Positions 42,762-56,481 of a DNA stretch of 64,000 nucleotides are shown here, in pieces (the stretch's first letter is position 1; each line of letters begins with the position of its first letter). The stretch covers positions 3,038,064 to 3,102,063 of the forward strand of contig OW051468.1 of assembly GCA_932521025.1 (NCBI GenBank), written 5' to 3'. Under the pieces are notes generated by a model. It was not told the origin of the DNA and ran no database searches. It saw only the letters and a program-made list of their open reading frames with translations. Both the position numbers and the translations under genes were made by a program. This DNA is from Oscheius onirici. Lineage: Eukaryota; Nematoda; Chromadorea; Rhabditida; Rhabditidae.

Positions 42762-44678
42762 ATGAGGCCCAAGGTGAGTTCTTCCTTTTTCTCTTCGTTT
42801 GATTAACCCTATTCCTCACACAGATTCCGCTTTCTGAAAGCTTTTCTGGGCTAAAGGCTGGGAGGAAAAGTCTCGAGATTGCTGAGAAGAAAACGAAGAG
42901 GGGTAGCGGCAGACTTATGCAGGAGTCTACTCTTCAGGTCTCTTTTTACTTCAATTGCTTGAAGTCGTAACTCTCAGAATGGGCTGTGTTTTGAGATACG
43001 TGGCTTCCAAAAGAGATTGGATGTTCAGTACAAGCACTCCGTCTTATTCTTTTTTGCTTCAAATCGTCACATTTATATACCGAAAAGCGCATTTTCTTTG
43101 TTTCGGAGCCACGATGGAAAATTTTCTCGAGTTTACATTGCGCGAATCAAAAGCTTTTCGAGTCCAAACTGTTTTTTCATCTGAGCTACCATATTATGCA
43201 GAAAACCTTGAAATTTACCACTCCTTCGGATGGCAACCCGCTCTCTTTCCTTCAACGGACGACCCCATCGGCTTTATGTGATGTCCGCAATGACCGTAGG
43301 AGGAAGAGAGAAAACAGGCGTCTTGTGCGTATAAAATGCTAATTTTTTCCTCTCTGAGAAGCAGAATCTTTGACCCAGGAGGTGTGACCTATGCAATTGG
43401 ATCGAACGAGGGACAAGTTCCCCCAATATGCCTTCTGTGTGCGTCACAGTTCCCATTGTTTGTGCTTCCCACATTTCAAGGACGCCATATTGGAACGTAC
43501 GAGGAAGATGGCTGTGGGATTGATGACTGAGGGAAGGGATGGTCAATAGAGCGAATATAGATAATTTGACCATTCCCAACTTCGACCTACGGTCGAAGTT
43601 CCTGAGACGACAGACTTCCAAACACCCCCACATTCTATCCTATTGTAGTTTTTGGATCGCATGGTTCACTATCATGATGCTCCTCAAACAGAGCGGCTGA
43701 CGCGAATAGAGTCCTAGTCATTCTGTTGAGACGAAAGACTTGATCAACCACCTTTTTTTATGACCTTTTCGCCCGCACACGTCGCTCTTCCAAATGCCTA
43801 CAACGGTTTTTATGAACTTTTTACATCTGGGAAACGTTTTTCAGTACTTCTTGGCCATTTTGAGTGATGCAGACTGGTCCAACACGTCTTCTTCCAGTCA
43901 TCTCGGGCTACGATATCAGAATACGCCAGGTTTTGTGAATGAAAATACTATAAAGTCTGTTTCAGAAGTGTCAAGCCTGATGAAAAGGCTGAACAGATCG
44001 AAGCTGAACGTGGCTGATATATCCTCAGCTCATCCGAATGCTCTCCTGTCAGTTTTGAGAGAAGTCCTCTCGTCGCTCCCTTCGATTTTTTCATCCGAAG
44101 AACTTCTTTGCTTGACTCCTTCTGTTTCAGACGGCTTGGTCCGACTCTATACTTCGGGGTAAAGTTAGGTCAACGAAACTGAACAGAATGTTCAGATTGA
44201 TCGATTCTCTGGAAGCTGAATGTGGACGAGTCGTGTATCTAGCATGCAAGTCGCTGAAGAAACTCGTGGAAATATCTGGAAAACGAGAACAGTCGCTCAC
44301 TGGCAAGTAGCAGCAGAAACAAATAGAAAACCCTTTCAGATGCCATCATGATATTTAGCCCGATATTCTTCCCCTGTTGTAACGCTCCCAAATCATTTCT
44401 TAGAGCTGCCAGGGTTGTGCTGCTCATGATCGAAGACGTAGACTCGGTCTTTCCTACGCACTTGATCGAAAATGGATATCATCATGAGAACTTGATAGGT
44501 AATAAACGGGCGCGCACATGGCTGATATTGTTTAGAAATGATCGAAGCGATGGAATGCGATGATCATTATGACAGTGGATTCGAATCGACTACGGTTGAT
44601 GATGATAGCCGAGAAGAATGGAAACAGCTCGATTTGCCTGACACTTCAGGTTACTACGTCATTTCATTTGAAGAATAA
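42762..44678 (+). CDS. Degenerate RhoGAP-domain protein
   Basis: Exons 42762-42773, 42824-42937, 42978-43161, 43202-43277, about 43365-43400, others unresolved to 43845, then 43845-43929, 43966-44158, 44196-44302, 44340-44498 and 44536-44678. The C-terminal half has the RhoGAP helix pattern: NTPEVSSLMKRLNRSKLN, AHPNALLSVLREVLSSLP (compare HxVASLLKxxLRELP) and DAIMIFSPIFFP (compare NLAIVFAPNL). The catalytic arginine motif GxxRxSG is altered to GLRYQNT, so GAP activity is doubtful. The N-terminal half (SNRHIYIPKSAFSLF) is unrecognised, perhaps a PH-like fold. One intron (44303-44339) begins GC rather than GT, and one is only 36 nt. The ATG is 337 bp after the eIF1 stop. The middle exons are uncertain. 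Confidence 0.6.
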
Positions 44679-44760
44679 AGAAAAAATTATATTATAAACA
44701 ACTCACGCTTCATTGAGTTTAACAGTAAACAACACGAAACGATAGTTAATAACAATGGAC

Positions 44761-45247
44761 TTAGTTGACCCTCTTGGCAGCCTTGGTAGTCTCGTCGACG
44801 GTGACATTGGGGAGAGATACGTCCTACAAACCACTTTTTATGGAAAAAAACGAAGAAAGAAACTCACGAGTCCGTCGAGCATAGCCTTCACGTATTGGTC
44901 AACCTTCAGGGTTCCGATCATGGTAGGATCGACGACGGAAATCTCGGGCATGTAGTTATCTCTCCTCTCGCGCTCTTCCTCCTGGAGCTTGATGGAAATT
45001 CCACGGACTGGTCCACGTTCAATACGCTTCATCAAATGTGTGATGTATCTGAATAGACGTAAATTGGAAACAATAGAAAGACTAACCCGGCAATACGGTT
45101 GCGGAGCTTCTTGCTGCCGATGACGGCGATCTCGTCGCAGATCCTCTTGTTGGTGTGGAAGTCATTGGTCATGCGAGTGTAGTACTTCTCGATAATGACC
45201 TTTGAGGCCTTTTTGACGGTCTTAGTACGGACGCGGCTGGTGACCAT
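44761..45247 (-). CDS. RPS17: Small ribosomal subunit protein eS17
   Basis: Exons 45087-45247, 44868-45048 and 44761-44823 encode 134 residues (human 135). It is a structural protein of the 40S subunit. [54 protein letters not shown] and [10 protein letters not shown] are near-identical to eukaryotic eS17; the C-terminal tail after about residue 95 is variable, as usual. Two short introns, phases 2 and 0. The ATG lies 11 bp after TTTTTCAG, an acceptor with no coding exon before it. It ends about 80 bp from the RhoGAP stop, tail to tail. Confidence 0.96.
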
Positions 45248-45249
45248 TT

Positions 45250-46135
45250 TTGCCCAGGCTGAAAAAGAGGTAGTAAATGTCAGTAAGTTTGTGAGAAGAA
45301 GAAAGTTGCATAGAAAAGAAATCAAACAAATAGTGATAAAACGGGAGTGCTAAAATCGGCGTGAAACTACTAGAATACGTACATTTTCAAAAATTCGTGC
45401 AAAAAAATAAGGTTTAAAAAAAAGATTCATTGGTTGCTTCAGCTCGTGTTTTCCGGCGAAAAAGGGCTAAAAACGTCCAAGACAATTATTCAACGGATAA
45501 AATCGATATACACGGTGGAAAAAAGATTTTGCAAAGGCTCAACTTCGACAAACATCAAATGCTTCATTTTTCTTAAACTCTGAGCAAACAAAGGTGGCGA
45601 ATTCGTACAGGAAAACTATGAAAAAACTCGAAAATAAAGGAAAAATTTTAGGCGAAAGGCGAATTGACGGCTTCGGCCGGATTACGGTAATCAGCGAAGA
45701 CTGGTTCCCGCCACGAAATTCAGCACGTTATTTATAGCATCTCGTTGGATAAAATCCTTCACTGTTCTAAAGAGAAGATAATTCGGTCTAATGTCTTCCG
45801 AATCTAGGGGGTTTGGAGCAGAATTCATAGAAAAATGAAGCTATTGGGATATTTTAACCAGTAAATGACCAATTTTGTCGTCTAACGTGATGTTCTTCCT
45901 TCATAATATGTTCAGACTCGTACAGAAGTCTGGAAACTCGTTGATTTGCCACTTCTAGTAAGCCAACTCCATTTCAAGACAACCTGCTCGAACATGTGGC
46001 GATTATGAGCAAGTGAGAGAGCCCAAAGGAAAGGAGTCAGCTGCGATGGTCACGCCCCCGGCGCAGACCACTAGCCACTTCTGATTTATATGCTGCTTGT
46101 TAAAACAATGTCTTTTCTAATTGGTTGTCATTTAG
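45250..46135. other. Intergenic stretch between eS17 and the CSPG4-like gene
   Basis: No supported exon. As the shared upstream region of divergent genes it should hold the eS17 promoter. The first exon of the CSPG4-like gene (signal peptide) may also be here or in a hidden short exon; I could not identify it. Confidence 0.45.
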
Positions 46136-49100
46136 GCCTGGATCCGTTTCTCTGGATGTCGTCTTCATGACATTTCATCCCATCTTCATTCCGCTCATTC
46201 TGACGGCTATCAAGCTCGACCTCAAGCTCAGCCAGGAAAAGGTTGACCAAACTTACTTTTTGTTCATTTTTGGATTCTTTTCAGGGAAACATTCTCACAT
46301 TAGTGTCTCCAAGTCGAAATATTACTCTCAGTGTCAGCGGCAGCACTTTACTAGCTGACCGAGTGCCTATAGCTCAAGTTCAGGTGAGAAAAGGGTTACA
46401 TTATATTGTTTTCCTTTTATCAAAGGTTCTACATTCTACAAGAGAACAACTCTGTATATAATGGTGACAAAATATCGTGATAGCTGCTTAACCCAAAAAA
46501 CGCAGCCGGGCCTAAGTTTTACCTACTGTACAATTCTACTGCGTAGTATTTTCGAGCAGACAGTAAAAGTGGCAGGCTTTTCTAGTACTACGTTCTGAAG
46601 TGTTCCGTTTCTCGAGAATAGCCTCATTGCTGTGTCTTTTCGGACCATTAAACCTCAATGAGGAGGACTCTTTTCCCCTTCCCTTAGAGTCATTCTTTGA
46701 GGAAAGAATCCCTCTCTCTAAACTACTACCATCCCCTGGGAGCCTCGATTTCACTCAAATGTCATCCAGCGTAACGATAGAATAAATTGTCGCCTCTTTT
46801 CAGCTTTTCGAGTCCATCGGGCTGACGATAGGATGTCTTTCCGAAACGTCACTGCACTTTTCCACAGCGGACAGCAATGCTCTCCTTCATTCACCGTCAA
46901 TCTGTTCGAATATATCGGGTGAGGAACATGAGAACTAGCAACATAAGAGAGGACATGTAGTACGCACAACTCCAAACAAGAGGCTTACGCTTGCATAAAC
47001 ATTAAAAGACTGGAGAGGGGGTTGTTGTTCGGAAGACGAGGGTCACTAGTTCTATTCAGTAGTGTGGACAGAAACAAGAACAGAAAAGAGGGAAATGGAC
47101 AACTCGGGGACTGGGACAAGAATATTTCTCCCAAGAAAATGGGAGAATGACAGTCTGGGACAGCGACAGTAATACCGACAGAGAAGGGAGAAGTTCAACG
47201 ATCGAAACAGATAGACAGAGAGAAGGTCTGGATAAGAAATATACAGAATATGACCATAGAGAGACAGATACCCAATAAGGAGCAAAGGAGGAAAGAACAT
47301 AGACTGAGAAGGTAAGAGATAGCCAGTCGAAGTGACAGCAGAGTAGAGACAAGAACTGAAAAGAACGAGAGGACAATTATTCTTGGGGGAAAGGCTTGAT
47401 CAGAGACAGAAACGAGCACAGTGACATGAACATGGACTCCCCAAAGTAGCGACATCTTACAAACAAAGACTTTTCCCAAATGTCCAACAGCTTACTGAAA
47501 TATCCATGAAACTTTATTTTTCTACTTTTGAAAAAGTTTTCTTCTAGAAAGTTACTTTCAATAAAACAAGGTAATTATTCAGGAATTGAACTCAACGATT
47601 CGTCTCTCCCCGGCTGCGTCTCGAACCTCTTCCACTCGTCCAAACTCATTGTGAACAAAATCTGCGGGTGAGTCTTCCTCCCATCTGTCCTGGCCTTTTT
47701 TTCATGCCACGTTCGTCACATGAATATGTTAGCTATTTATCAGCGCGACAATGAGGCTTTCTTATTCAGCACAGCCGTCCTCACCCTCTCTAATTCCGAG
47801 GCGGGGGTCTTTTTACTGGCCCAACGCTGTAAATATATACGGCTCGTAGTCGCTTTACCAAATGGCTGAAAGGCCACTTAAAAAGACCTTTTCAACACCT
47901 GTGTCTCATTATGAAGCCACGGACGACTCCGGGTGCAATAGATTACAACCGGGGCACGAGCTGGCAAAGATGACAGATCCAACAACATGGCACAATTAAC
48001 GAGCTCGGGGTGTGGAAAAGAGTTCTTTTTTTAGAGAGGATGGAACAAAACTGACCAGAGTTACAACATCAGCACCGTCCATTGGAACGATTCAGCCGAT
48101 CTATGTAGCGGAAGCACTGGAGGTAGTGTCAAGGGACTTTACTTCTGTCTCATTTTTGGGGAAAACTTTCAAACTCTTTGGTTATCTGAAAATTTGCAGA
48201 GAATATCAAAAGCTACAACTTTACAGAACACGGCAAAGGTTGAAAATGATTTCTTCGGCTCACAGAATGCATTGAAAAAGTAGTTTTCAGGTTAATGAAG
48301 GCGGCTCCATTCCTCTCCAATGGAAAAACGTCTATGTTCTGCCAGAACATTCTCGACTCAATCTTTCCAACAAGGACATCGTTTTCACAGTATCCAGTCC
48401 TATTCTTCAAGAAAATTCCATATCTTTAGGTGACAGAAGGTCCTCAGCATGGCCAGCTCCTTCTGGACGGTCATCCCTGTACCAGTTTCAACTATGCCCA
48501 GTTGTTGGCTCGACTAGTTGTCTACCGCCACGACAGCTCCGAAACGAGCCAGGATTTTTTCGATTTTCAGGAATGTTTCTATTTTTTGAGTTCCTGGTTA
48601 TTTGAATGCGCAACATCATTCTTACGAGTACGGTACCCTGGTATACCTACTGTTTTTTCTTCTCCTTCAGCGCTCTATTCCTTTCTGAACCGACTGGTTA
48701 TTCTTGTCGATGCCGTGTTTGTAAACCCGCGTGACTGTACTCTTTACATTCTTAGTCTTTTCAATGGTACCGAAGTCTTGACAGTACGAGTAAAATTGTC
48801 CAGAAAGGTGAGAATGAGGGTAAGATGACAGAATTGTTGTCCGGACCGCACACAGCTGACCTGACGCGAGTGAAAGAGGATATCTTCCGTCGGGGGTCAA
48901 AGCTTCACTTTTTCAGTTGGAAATGGGCTCGAGGAATGTGGACTTTCCCTATTTGGAAACAACAACCTATACCATGAAGATCAGAGTGAATCCGGTCAAC
49001 GATGTGCCGGAGATGGTAGAAGCCAAACAAGGACAGGTTATTACGATCAGTTCGAGAGGAAGGTGAGTCCAGAAGGAGGTACTGATCTGGCTTGTAGTCG

Positions 49101-52100
49101 AGTCTTGACGACCGAAATGGTTCTTCTCTCCGATCCGGACGACGGGCCGGACAAGGTCCGTGTCCAGGTGGTCGAAGGACGAGGAGTACACATTCGGGTC
49201 AACAATCATTCCGCCAACGAATTCACGCAACGACAACTGATCAATCGACAGGTGACAGTGCATGATGAAGGCGTCTTTGAGAAGGGAATACTACGCTTGG
49301 TGGCTAGAGATGGAGATACAAGGTCACAGGTCAGTTTCTTTTTCTCTGTCTTGAGTGTCTATACGAACTGACTTCTGCAGTAAATGTGATTCAGGTCCTG
49401 ACTCTGCACACTGTCAGTACCCCGATAGAAGTCAGACTGCTGCAGAATACAGGTGTCCGAATGCTTCATCATGCCGCCGCAACTATCAGTTCAAAGTAAG
49501 GCTTTCCTCCAATTGGGAGAATATTTTGTTCAGCAATCTCTCTTTCACAGCCTCTGTCCCGGACTTACCTCTATTCTATAACATTGTTGGCTTGCCCGAA
49601 CAGGGTGTTATAGAATGCTCTCCAGAACACGGACACTTTGCCATCTGTGCTCGATTCTCGCAGGCGCAGATTGATCAGGGGCTTGTCCGTTTCCGTCATA
49701 CTGGCAGTCATCATCCGACTCAAGATGTCTTCAGTTTTCAAGTCGAGTCCGGAGAATTTGTCTCGATGGTCCACAACTTTCGTGTTTTCTTCATTCCGAT
49801 GAATGTCAAGGTAGGAACCTGATCAGACGGTGGCGCGTATTGACTTGAACAGACTCTTTGCATTCATCTACCGTATCATTATGTTATAAGAGTTGATGCG
49901 CAGGCAAAACTTACAACAAAGTTCCATACTCTGATTCTTTTAGGTCTTCACTCGAGAAGTCTTTATGATCAACGGCACGGAGACTGGCTGTCTGGGAAGA
50001 AACAATCTGTTCGCATGGACCTTTCCAAAAAGCTATCTGCCAGAGAATCTAGTCTATCACGTGGAAGAGCCTCCAAAGTTTGGCATTCTCTCCCGAAAGA
50101 TCGGATCGAAGAATCGGAGAATCGGAGTCTCTTCAAACTTTACCCAGCAGGACATTGACAACGGACTCATTCAGTACAAGCTTCATTTCATGCAGTTTTC
50201 TATCGTCAACGATTTCTTCCTCTTTCGGGTCATATCGCCCGCCGTCTCTTCCGAATCTCAGCGTTTTGAGGTCAGCGAGACTATTATCGTGACTCAAAAT
50301 CTTCAGATTGTTTTCGTTCCTTCGGAATCTTCAATCCAGTTGGTCAATCGAACTGTCATCGTGGAAGAAGGTCAAACCACTTCGGTACGCAAACTTTTTA
50401 AAAACAAGGCCTTTCAGATAACTTCCGACTTTCTCAACCTATCGACACCGGACGATAAAAACTTTGTCTTCACCGTCACAATACCTCCAGCTCATGGAAA
50501 TCTTATGTTGAAAGTCAATGACGGAGGAAATGTGGCAATCGCCAGAGGTCAAAACTTTACGACAAAGCACATTATGGAGGGAAAGTGAGTTATTTTGAAA
50601 GACTAAATACTTTTCTAGACTTTCTTACTCTCATTCTGGGACAGAGACCCGCACAGATCGAGCATATGTGACGGCTGAATCTGCATACAGAAACGATCGT
50701 CGTATTCCTCTGTGGCTGTCGTTCTCTGTCATTTTGGTCAATGACAATGCTCCTAAGCTGACAGGGTCGAACGTCCTGGAGATTGTGGCTAGAGGAGAGA
50801 GAATATTATATCCGTCTGTTCTTAGCTGGACTGATGGAGATGTTGATGCAGCTCCGTTGAACTTTGACTTTCAGCAGGTTCTCAAGGTATAGGAAAGAGT
50901 CACAACGAACAGAGGACAGAAATAGTATGAGGCTGGAAGAATAATGAACAAGAGATCGAGTGAGAATGACAGTCAAGAAACAGACGGAAAGCAGTTTCCT
51001 TACCGTAATATTCAGATGTTCCAAGACGTGGCTGTCCTCTCAACTGTCTCTCCCCATCGCCCGATGTCCCTCTTCACCTCGACTGATCTTCGCGAAGAAA
51101 AGGTGATGATTCGCCATCTTGGTCACAGAGACAATGTCACCATCCCGTAAGCTTCTCCCCTGACTCAGGAAAAGCCAACTTTTAAGCTATACTGTGAGCG
51201 ATGGGAAGCATTCCGTTCCGGGCACCCTTCACCTTGTATCTTCGGATCCCTTTGTACGAGCAAAGTCTGCCTCACTTTCCTACTGTTGCCTGCCAGGAGA
51301 CACTCCTCTTATCAGTATGTTCCGAATCCAGGAAGCCACACAAAAGATTATCTAGATGTCTCTCCTCTAAACCTGTCGGTCACCACCAATTTGGACATCA
51401 AACAAAAGGACATCCTTTACACAAGTTCAAGGAATGGATTCCAGGTGAAAGAGAATGACGTCTGGAAGCCGACAAGACAGTTCAGTCAACAGGTATGAGT
51501 CTGAGAGAGACAGGCACTCTCTTTCAGGACATTGAAGAGAATCGTCTTGCATATCGGGTTGGTGGAGTCGAGAGAGAACAGCTGACTGTCACGGCCGGTG
51601 ATCGTACTCTCAACATTGATGTGAGTTCAATTCCAAAGAGACTCCTCGCAACAGGTCTTTACAAGCTGTTGATTGATTGCGGAACAGGCGCGAGAATTGA
51701 TGAGTCAGGGAAAGACTGATTGCACCTTTCAGTTTGAAATAACTCGCCGTTCTCTGGGCTCGACTCTGGAACTGAGAAAGAGTCAGTCTCTGAGTCTGCC
51801 AGTCTCCGGAGCTGTGGTGATAGACAGTCTTCATTTGGAACAAGGTGATGGCGTCTCATCGGCTGACCAACTCTTCTACTATGTCCTCCGACAGCCACAG
51901 GAGGGATCTCTCGTTCTGGATAAGGGTAAGTTTTCTGTAGATTTCCAAAACTTGATCCAGAAAACTCACAAGCCCAGCTGTTGGTGACCCGTTTCACTCA
52001 GAAGGACGTCGATCTTGGCCGACTACAGTACGTGCATTCGGCCCAGGGTGCCGGAAGAGATGCCTTCGATTTCAACATTTCCAGTCCTCACGGGACCAAA

Positions 52101-55100
52101 GGACCCTATTCTCTCTACTTGGACGTCTATGACCATCATGTAATTGAGTTCTATTTTGATTGAAAACGATTGATTCAGGTCTCGCTGACGACAGACAGTC
52201 TGAATGTTGTCACGGGAGGATCAGCTGTGATCTCTTCCTCAGCTGTGAATGTGTCTTCATCTGATAGAGATGACTACTTTTTAAAGGTGAGGGTGGAAAC
52301 CATAAGAAGCTTGAGAAAAAGGGACTGTGAATCCAAGAGGTGAAAATTGACTGGCAATGTTTTGAAAGAACAGTGAGACGAAGTCAATGAGATACAGACA
52401 GAACTTGAGTCACAGGAAAACACAGAGACTTCTCCAGATTACCAGCGCTCCAAACTATGGTTGGCTGGTGAAGGACTCCTGGAATACGGCCAACATCTCC
52501 TCTCTGGTCATTTTCAGTGGGGTCGATCTGCGCGAGAGACGAATCGTCTACGTTTCCGATAGAGGACAGTCTTCCGCAACTGACCAGTTTACGCTTGTGG
52601 CCTGTATTTCCGAAAAGACGTGTACAGAGGAGAAAACTGTCGAAGTTCAGTTGACCAGAAAAAACTCACAGAGTAGGACAGCTCAGTTTAATAAATAGCA
52701 ATCAATTATAGGCCCTCAGTTAGCTCGAAATGAAATTCTTCGGATCAATGGAGAGCGAACCGCCATCACTAATTCACATCTGGACACTGAAGATCCAGAC
52801 AGTCCGGCAGATTCCGTACTCTTTCTCATCTCTCGTCCCTCTATCGGTCATGTAGCCCACGTTGACCAGCTTTCCCAGCCAGTCTACAACTTTTCCCAAA
52901 AAGACCTGGACGACAATTTAATAGTGTTTGTCCGATCAGCAAGTGAGTTTCTTCGCACTTTTGATAACATAGAAATCTACAGATGCTACTCAAAGCGGAG
53001 GCTTCTCCTTCCTGCTCTGGGATGGTCTTCATCAGCTCGGACCCGAATGGTTCAGCATCGAGAACTCGGCTCCGAGTTCGCCAGTTCTAGAAGCAAATGC
53101 TAAACTTGTAGCTGCGCCGAGTTCCACGACCGTCATAGGAGTGGATCTTTTGAGAGCAAACCTTCAAAAGGTTCGTGCCCTACTCTTGTTTCTCTTTGCT
53201 TCTGACAGGTGTCTCATTTGCCTGGATTACCGTAAGAAGGGCGAAGAGCGATAGTAATCAAGTTTGAGAATTTCAGACCCGGCCAGAAGAGGTTCTCTTC
53301 TCCGTGACCATTCCGCCGAAACACGGTCGTCTCCTGTTGAATGGAATCCCGGCCGGAAAGTTCTCTCAATTTGACGTGAGTTGTTGTTTAACACCCAAAC
53401 AAAAGAACAGATAAACAAGAAGCTGTTGTGGTACTCGACAGAAGACTTTCCGCAAAACATGTGGACAAGGAAAGATTCATTCTCGTTCGTTGTAAGCAAG
53501 AATGGTTCCGGTCGACCAGTTGACCAGGAGTTTCGGTTCCGAATCGCTTCAACATACGCTGTTGCAGACGATAGTAGTGTGGTTTCGACACAGAGTCTAG
53601 CCGTTTCTCAAGGTTTGTTCAGTTTAGAGATGCGCCACTTTTTGGACCTTAGAGTGAGCACCAACTCTTTGAAAATAACTTTGCGATAACTCACCGCAAC
53701 CGATATGCAGTCTCTGTACCAGTTGGTGCGCAGTCTGAAGAAAGAGTTCTACTCCAGTCTTCTGATCAAATCCGTTTCTAGGAGGCAGCGTCGCCCTGAA
53801 CGAATCGTTCCTATCTCTCCAAAAACTTGTCCAGAAGGTCTCAAACGAGGTTCTTCTCCTGGAAGTTGCCAAACCGCCTAGACACGGGTATCTGGAATGG
53901 CTGGACGAGAGCCGTGGATCCTTGAGTATCAGCGAGTTTCAGCGCGGATCTACCGTAATCTACCGACATCTGGTAAGACTTTAGAAAGACTACCGTATTT
54001 CTTCGATTTTTTTTCTCAACTCTACTCTATAAACGTTTTCTAACAGAAATTTCAGGGAGAAGACACGTTTGACGACTCGATAATCTTTTTCATCTACCCT
54101 GTCAGTGAGACGACCAAGAGAAGTAGCCGACTTCGGATTGCTGTACCGGTCAGGATTTCAAAGCAGAGGGACCCGTTGGTTCAGGTAAATATTTCTGGAC
54201 CGAGACAGTTAATCGATTGTTCAGTTGATCTCCTTCCCAAAGTCGGTCAATATGATGAGCAGTGGTTTTGTAAAGTTGAAAGCGGACGCCTTCTTGGCAA
54301 CTCATCCACATGTCCCGCCGCAAAGTGTCGTCTATGAGGTACACTTTGTTCAAAGAAGAAAAATTCGCTTCGAGACCCATTTAGCACGCAAATATTGGAT
54401 ACTCAGTCAGGATACGCCGATAAATTCAAATGTTAGCAAGCAATAAAGCTTTATTCGAGAAAATGGGTCTCGGAACGAAAAGCTATTAGTAACGATCATG
54501 TTTTGAACTTTTGCTAATAATGAAAGAGATCCAGATCATCCAGCCTGGCAAAACTGGAACTTCTGTTCGCGTGAACGGCATCCGCCGGAATCTTTTCAGT
54601 CAAGAAGAGGTGAATGAGGGTCTGGTCGAGCTCGTTCATCAGCCTCTTCATTCTTCTTCCACAGCAAATGACGTAGTTGTTTTCACCGTAGAGGGACATA
54701 CACGCGCACTTATGGTCAAAGTCATGCCACTGGACTTGCGTCTCCAGAACCATACCATCATAGAGTATCCACAAGGAAAGACATACGTCGTACTGAACAG
54801 AACCCATCTTGGGGCATATTCCAATGGAAACAGAAGCTCCATACTATATACGGTAACCAATTGGGTTATGGTAGATCTGATTTAATTTAGATCGTGTCGG
54901 GACCTGAAAATGGCACGTTTTATTGGGTGGCCGGGGAGAAAGAAGCCAAAGAATTCAGTCAGACTGATATCGACGAGGGACGAGTTCTATATGCCCAGCT
55001 GAACATGCATAGCTACAAGGTGCGTAATTTTAAAGCCAATGCTCAGAGAATAATAAATTGAAGTTTCGTAATGTTCTTTTTTTTGTTTTCGGTATGTTCT

Positions 55101-56481
55101 TCAATTTTGTAGAAGGTCGGAAAATGTGAAAATGGGTTCTTCTAACTGAACAACAGTTATTATAAAAATGTCCATTTCAGGATTCCTTCGAATTCATTCT
55201 AAGCAACGAAGAAAAAGAAAATGTGCGAAACCGATCAGTGATAAGGGTCAAGCCTCTTGTGGAGGTACAGCCAGTTATTGTGGAAAGTGGAACAGCGACA
55301 CCACTGACAGCCAGTCAGCTCAATGCTTCACTTTTACAGGTAGGTTCAGCCATCGGGAGAAATATTCAAGGGGATCAACTGCTGTAGAAAAACAGCACTT
55401 ACAGGGCTCAACTCCCCGGTTTATTGTGGCTCGACCACCTCGCTTCGGCCGAGTCACAATGGAACCAGCAGCCAATCAATCCGTCTACTTTTTCACCTTT
55501 CCAGACATTCTTCGAGGAAAGGTCTTCTATCAGGCCTTTGAAAGTTTAAAAGAGGTTTCTTTGTTCTGATTACCAAGTTCAAATCATATTTTCGAGGTAA
55601 CGGAACAGTTAGAACTGGAAATACGCGCTGACAGTGTCCAACCGGCTCGAATCAAGTTGCCAATCACCATTCTGCCGGATGACGGTGAGAGGGAGGATCT
55701 GGATCCGGAAAATGTTCCCGACACTCCTGTTGATGTCCCAAAGATCGTTCCAGGAGGCGATCAAATGCCGGTGATCATTCTGGGAATCATACTCTTGACT
55801 ACCGTCCTGATCCTGCTCTGTTTTAACAGAAAGACGAAGAAGAAGAAGGAAGAGATCATGCCACCCACTCCGACCAGACTACCGCCGACACCGAGAGGCA
55901 GTCTCACTCCGGAAAAACCTGATATTCTGGGTAAGTTGTATAGTACAAAGAGAGGCTACGGTGCTCAAGAAATTGTCGAATCGGGACCAAACTTTCAAAA
56001 TCTTTGAATGCCGTTACAACGTCTCCATTTATAGAATAGAATATGCGCTTTTAGACCAAAGATATTCTGGGTAAGTGTGATATTCGGTAATATTGATCTG
56101 GTCTTCAACTTTTTTTTATACAAACATCGCAAGGAAACGGCGCGCACGCAATTTTCTGTTGGGAGCTTCTAAAGCAGTCTTAGGATAGTAACAGATCAAA
56201 CAGAAGCAATGAGTTGCATTGTTTCCAACATTCGGTCCGTTTCAATTGATCGCGAACTCTCAGGATCCACCGTCTTTGCCTCCGTTGGTCGAGCTGTCGA
56301 CTCACCACATCAGCCTTTGAAAACGTTCACCGTCCCGCCGTCTTCAACCATTCCAGCCCCGAACAGACGACCACCTCCCTCTCTGGACTACGCTGGTCTC
56401 TCTGGAGACACGGGCTCCTCCATGCCCTTGTTTCGTCAGGTTCAATCCAAGCCTAGAGGCGCCACACACTTCTGGGTCTGA
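46136..56481 (+). CDS. CSPG4/NG2-like transmembrane proteoglycan
   Basis: Early exons 46136-46241, 46285-46383, 46804-46918, 47583-47667, 48035-48122, 48291-48389 and 48430 on join in frame; many more follow. The first ones look laminin-G-like (GNILTLVSPSRNITL, LPGCVSNLFHS). From 48035 a long array of CSPG repeats follows, each with a PxHG motif and a FTQxDIDxG-type strand: VTEGPQHGQLLLDG, SPEHGHFAICARFSQAQIDQ, NFTQQDIDNGLIQY, IPPAHGNLML, PKHGRLLLNGIP, at least ten. Exon 55597-55930 has the membrane helix (VIILGIILLTTVLILLCF), a basic stop-transfer and Pro-rich tail. The last exon 56195-56481 ends THFWV, like the QYWV PDZ ligand of NG2. The family links matrix and integrins to the cytoskeleton. 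The signal-peptide exon is not found and mid-gene borders are approximate. Confidence 0.88.

Noticed and set aside
43274-43633. 119-residue minus-strand frame in the RhoGAP gene
   Set aside because: The plus strand has splice-consistent coding sequence here; the minus frame shows no family or splice support.
46960-47570. Minus-strand hydrophobic frames of 80-106 residues
   Set aside because: They lie in an intron of the CSPG4-like gene; the plus strand is purine-rich, which gives Ser/Leu/Phe-rich antisense frames.
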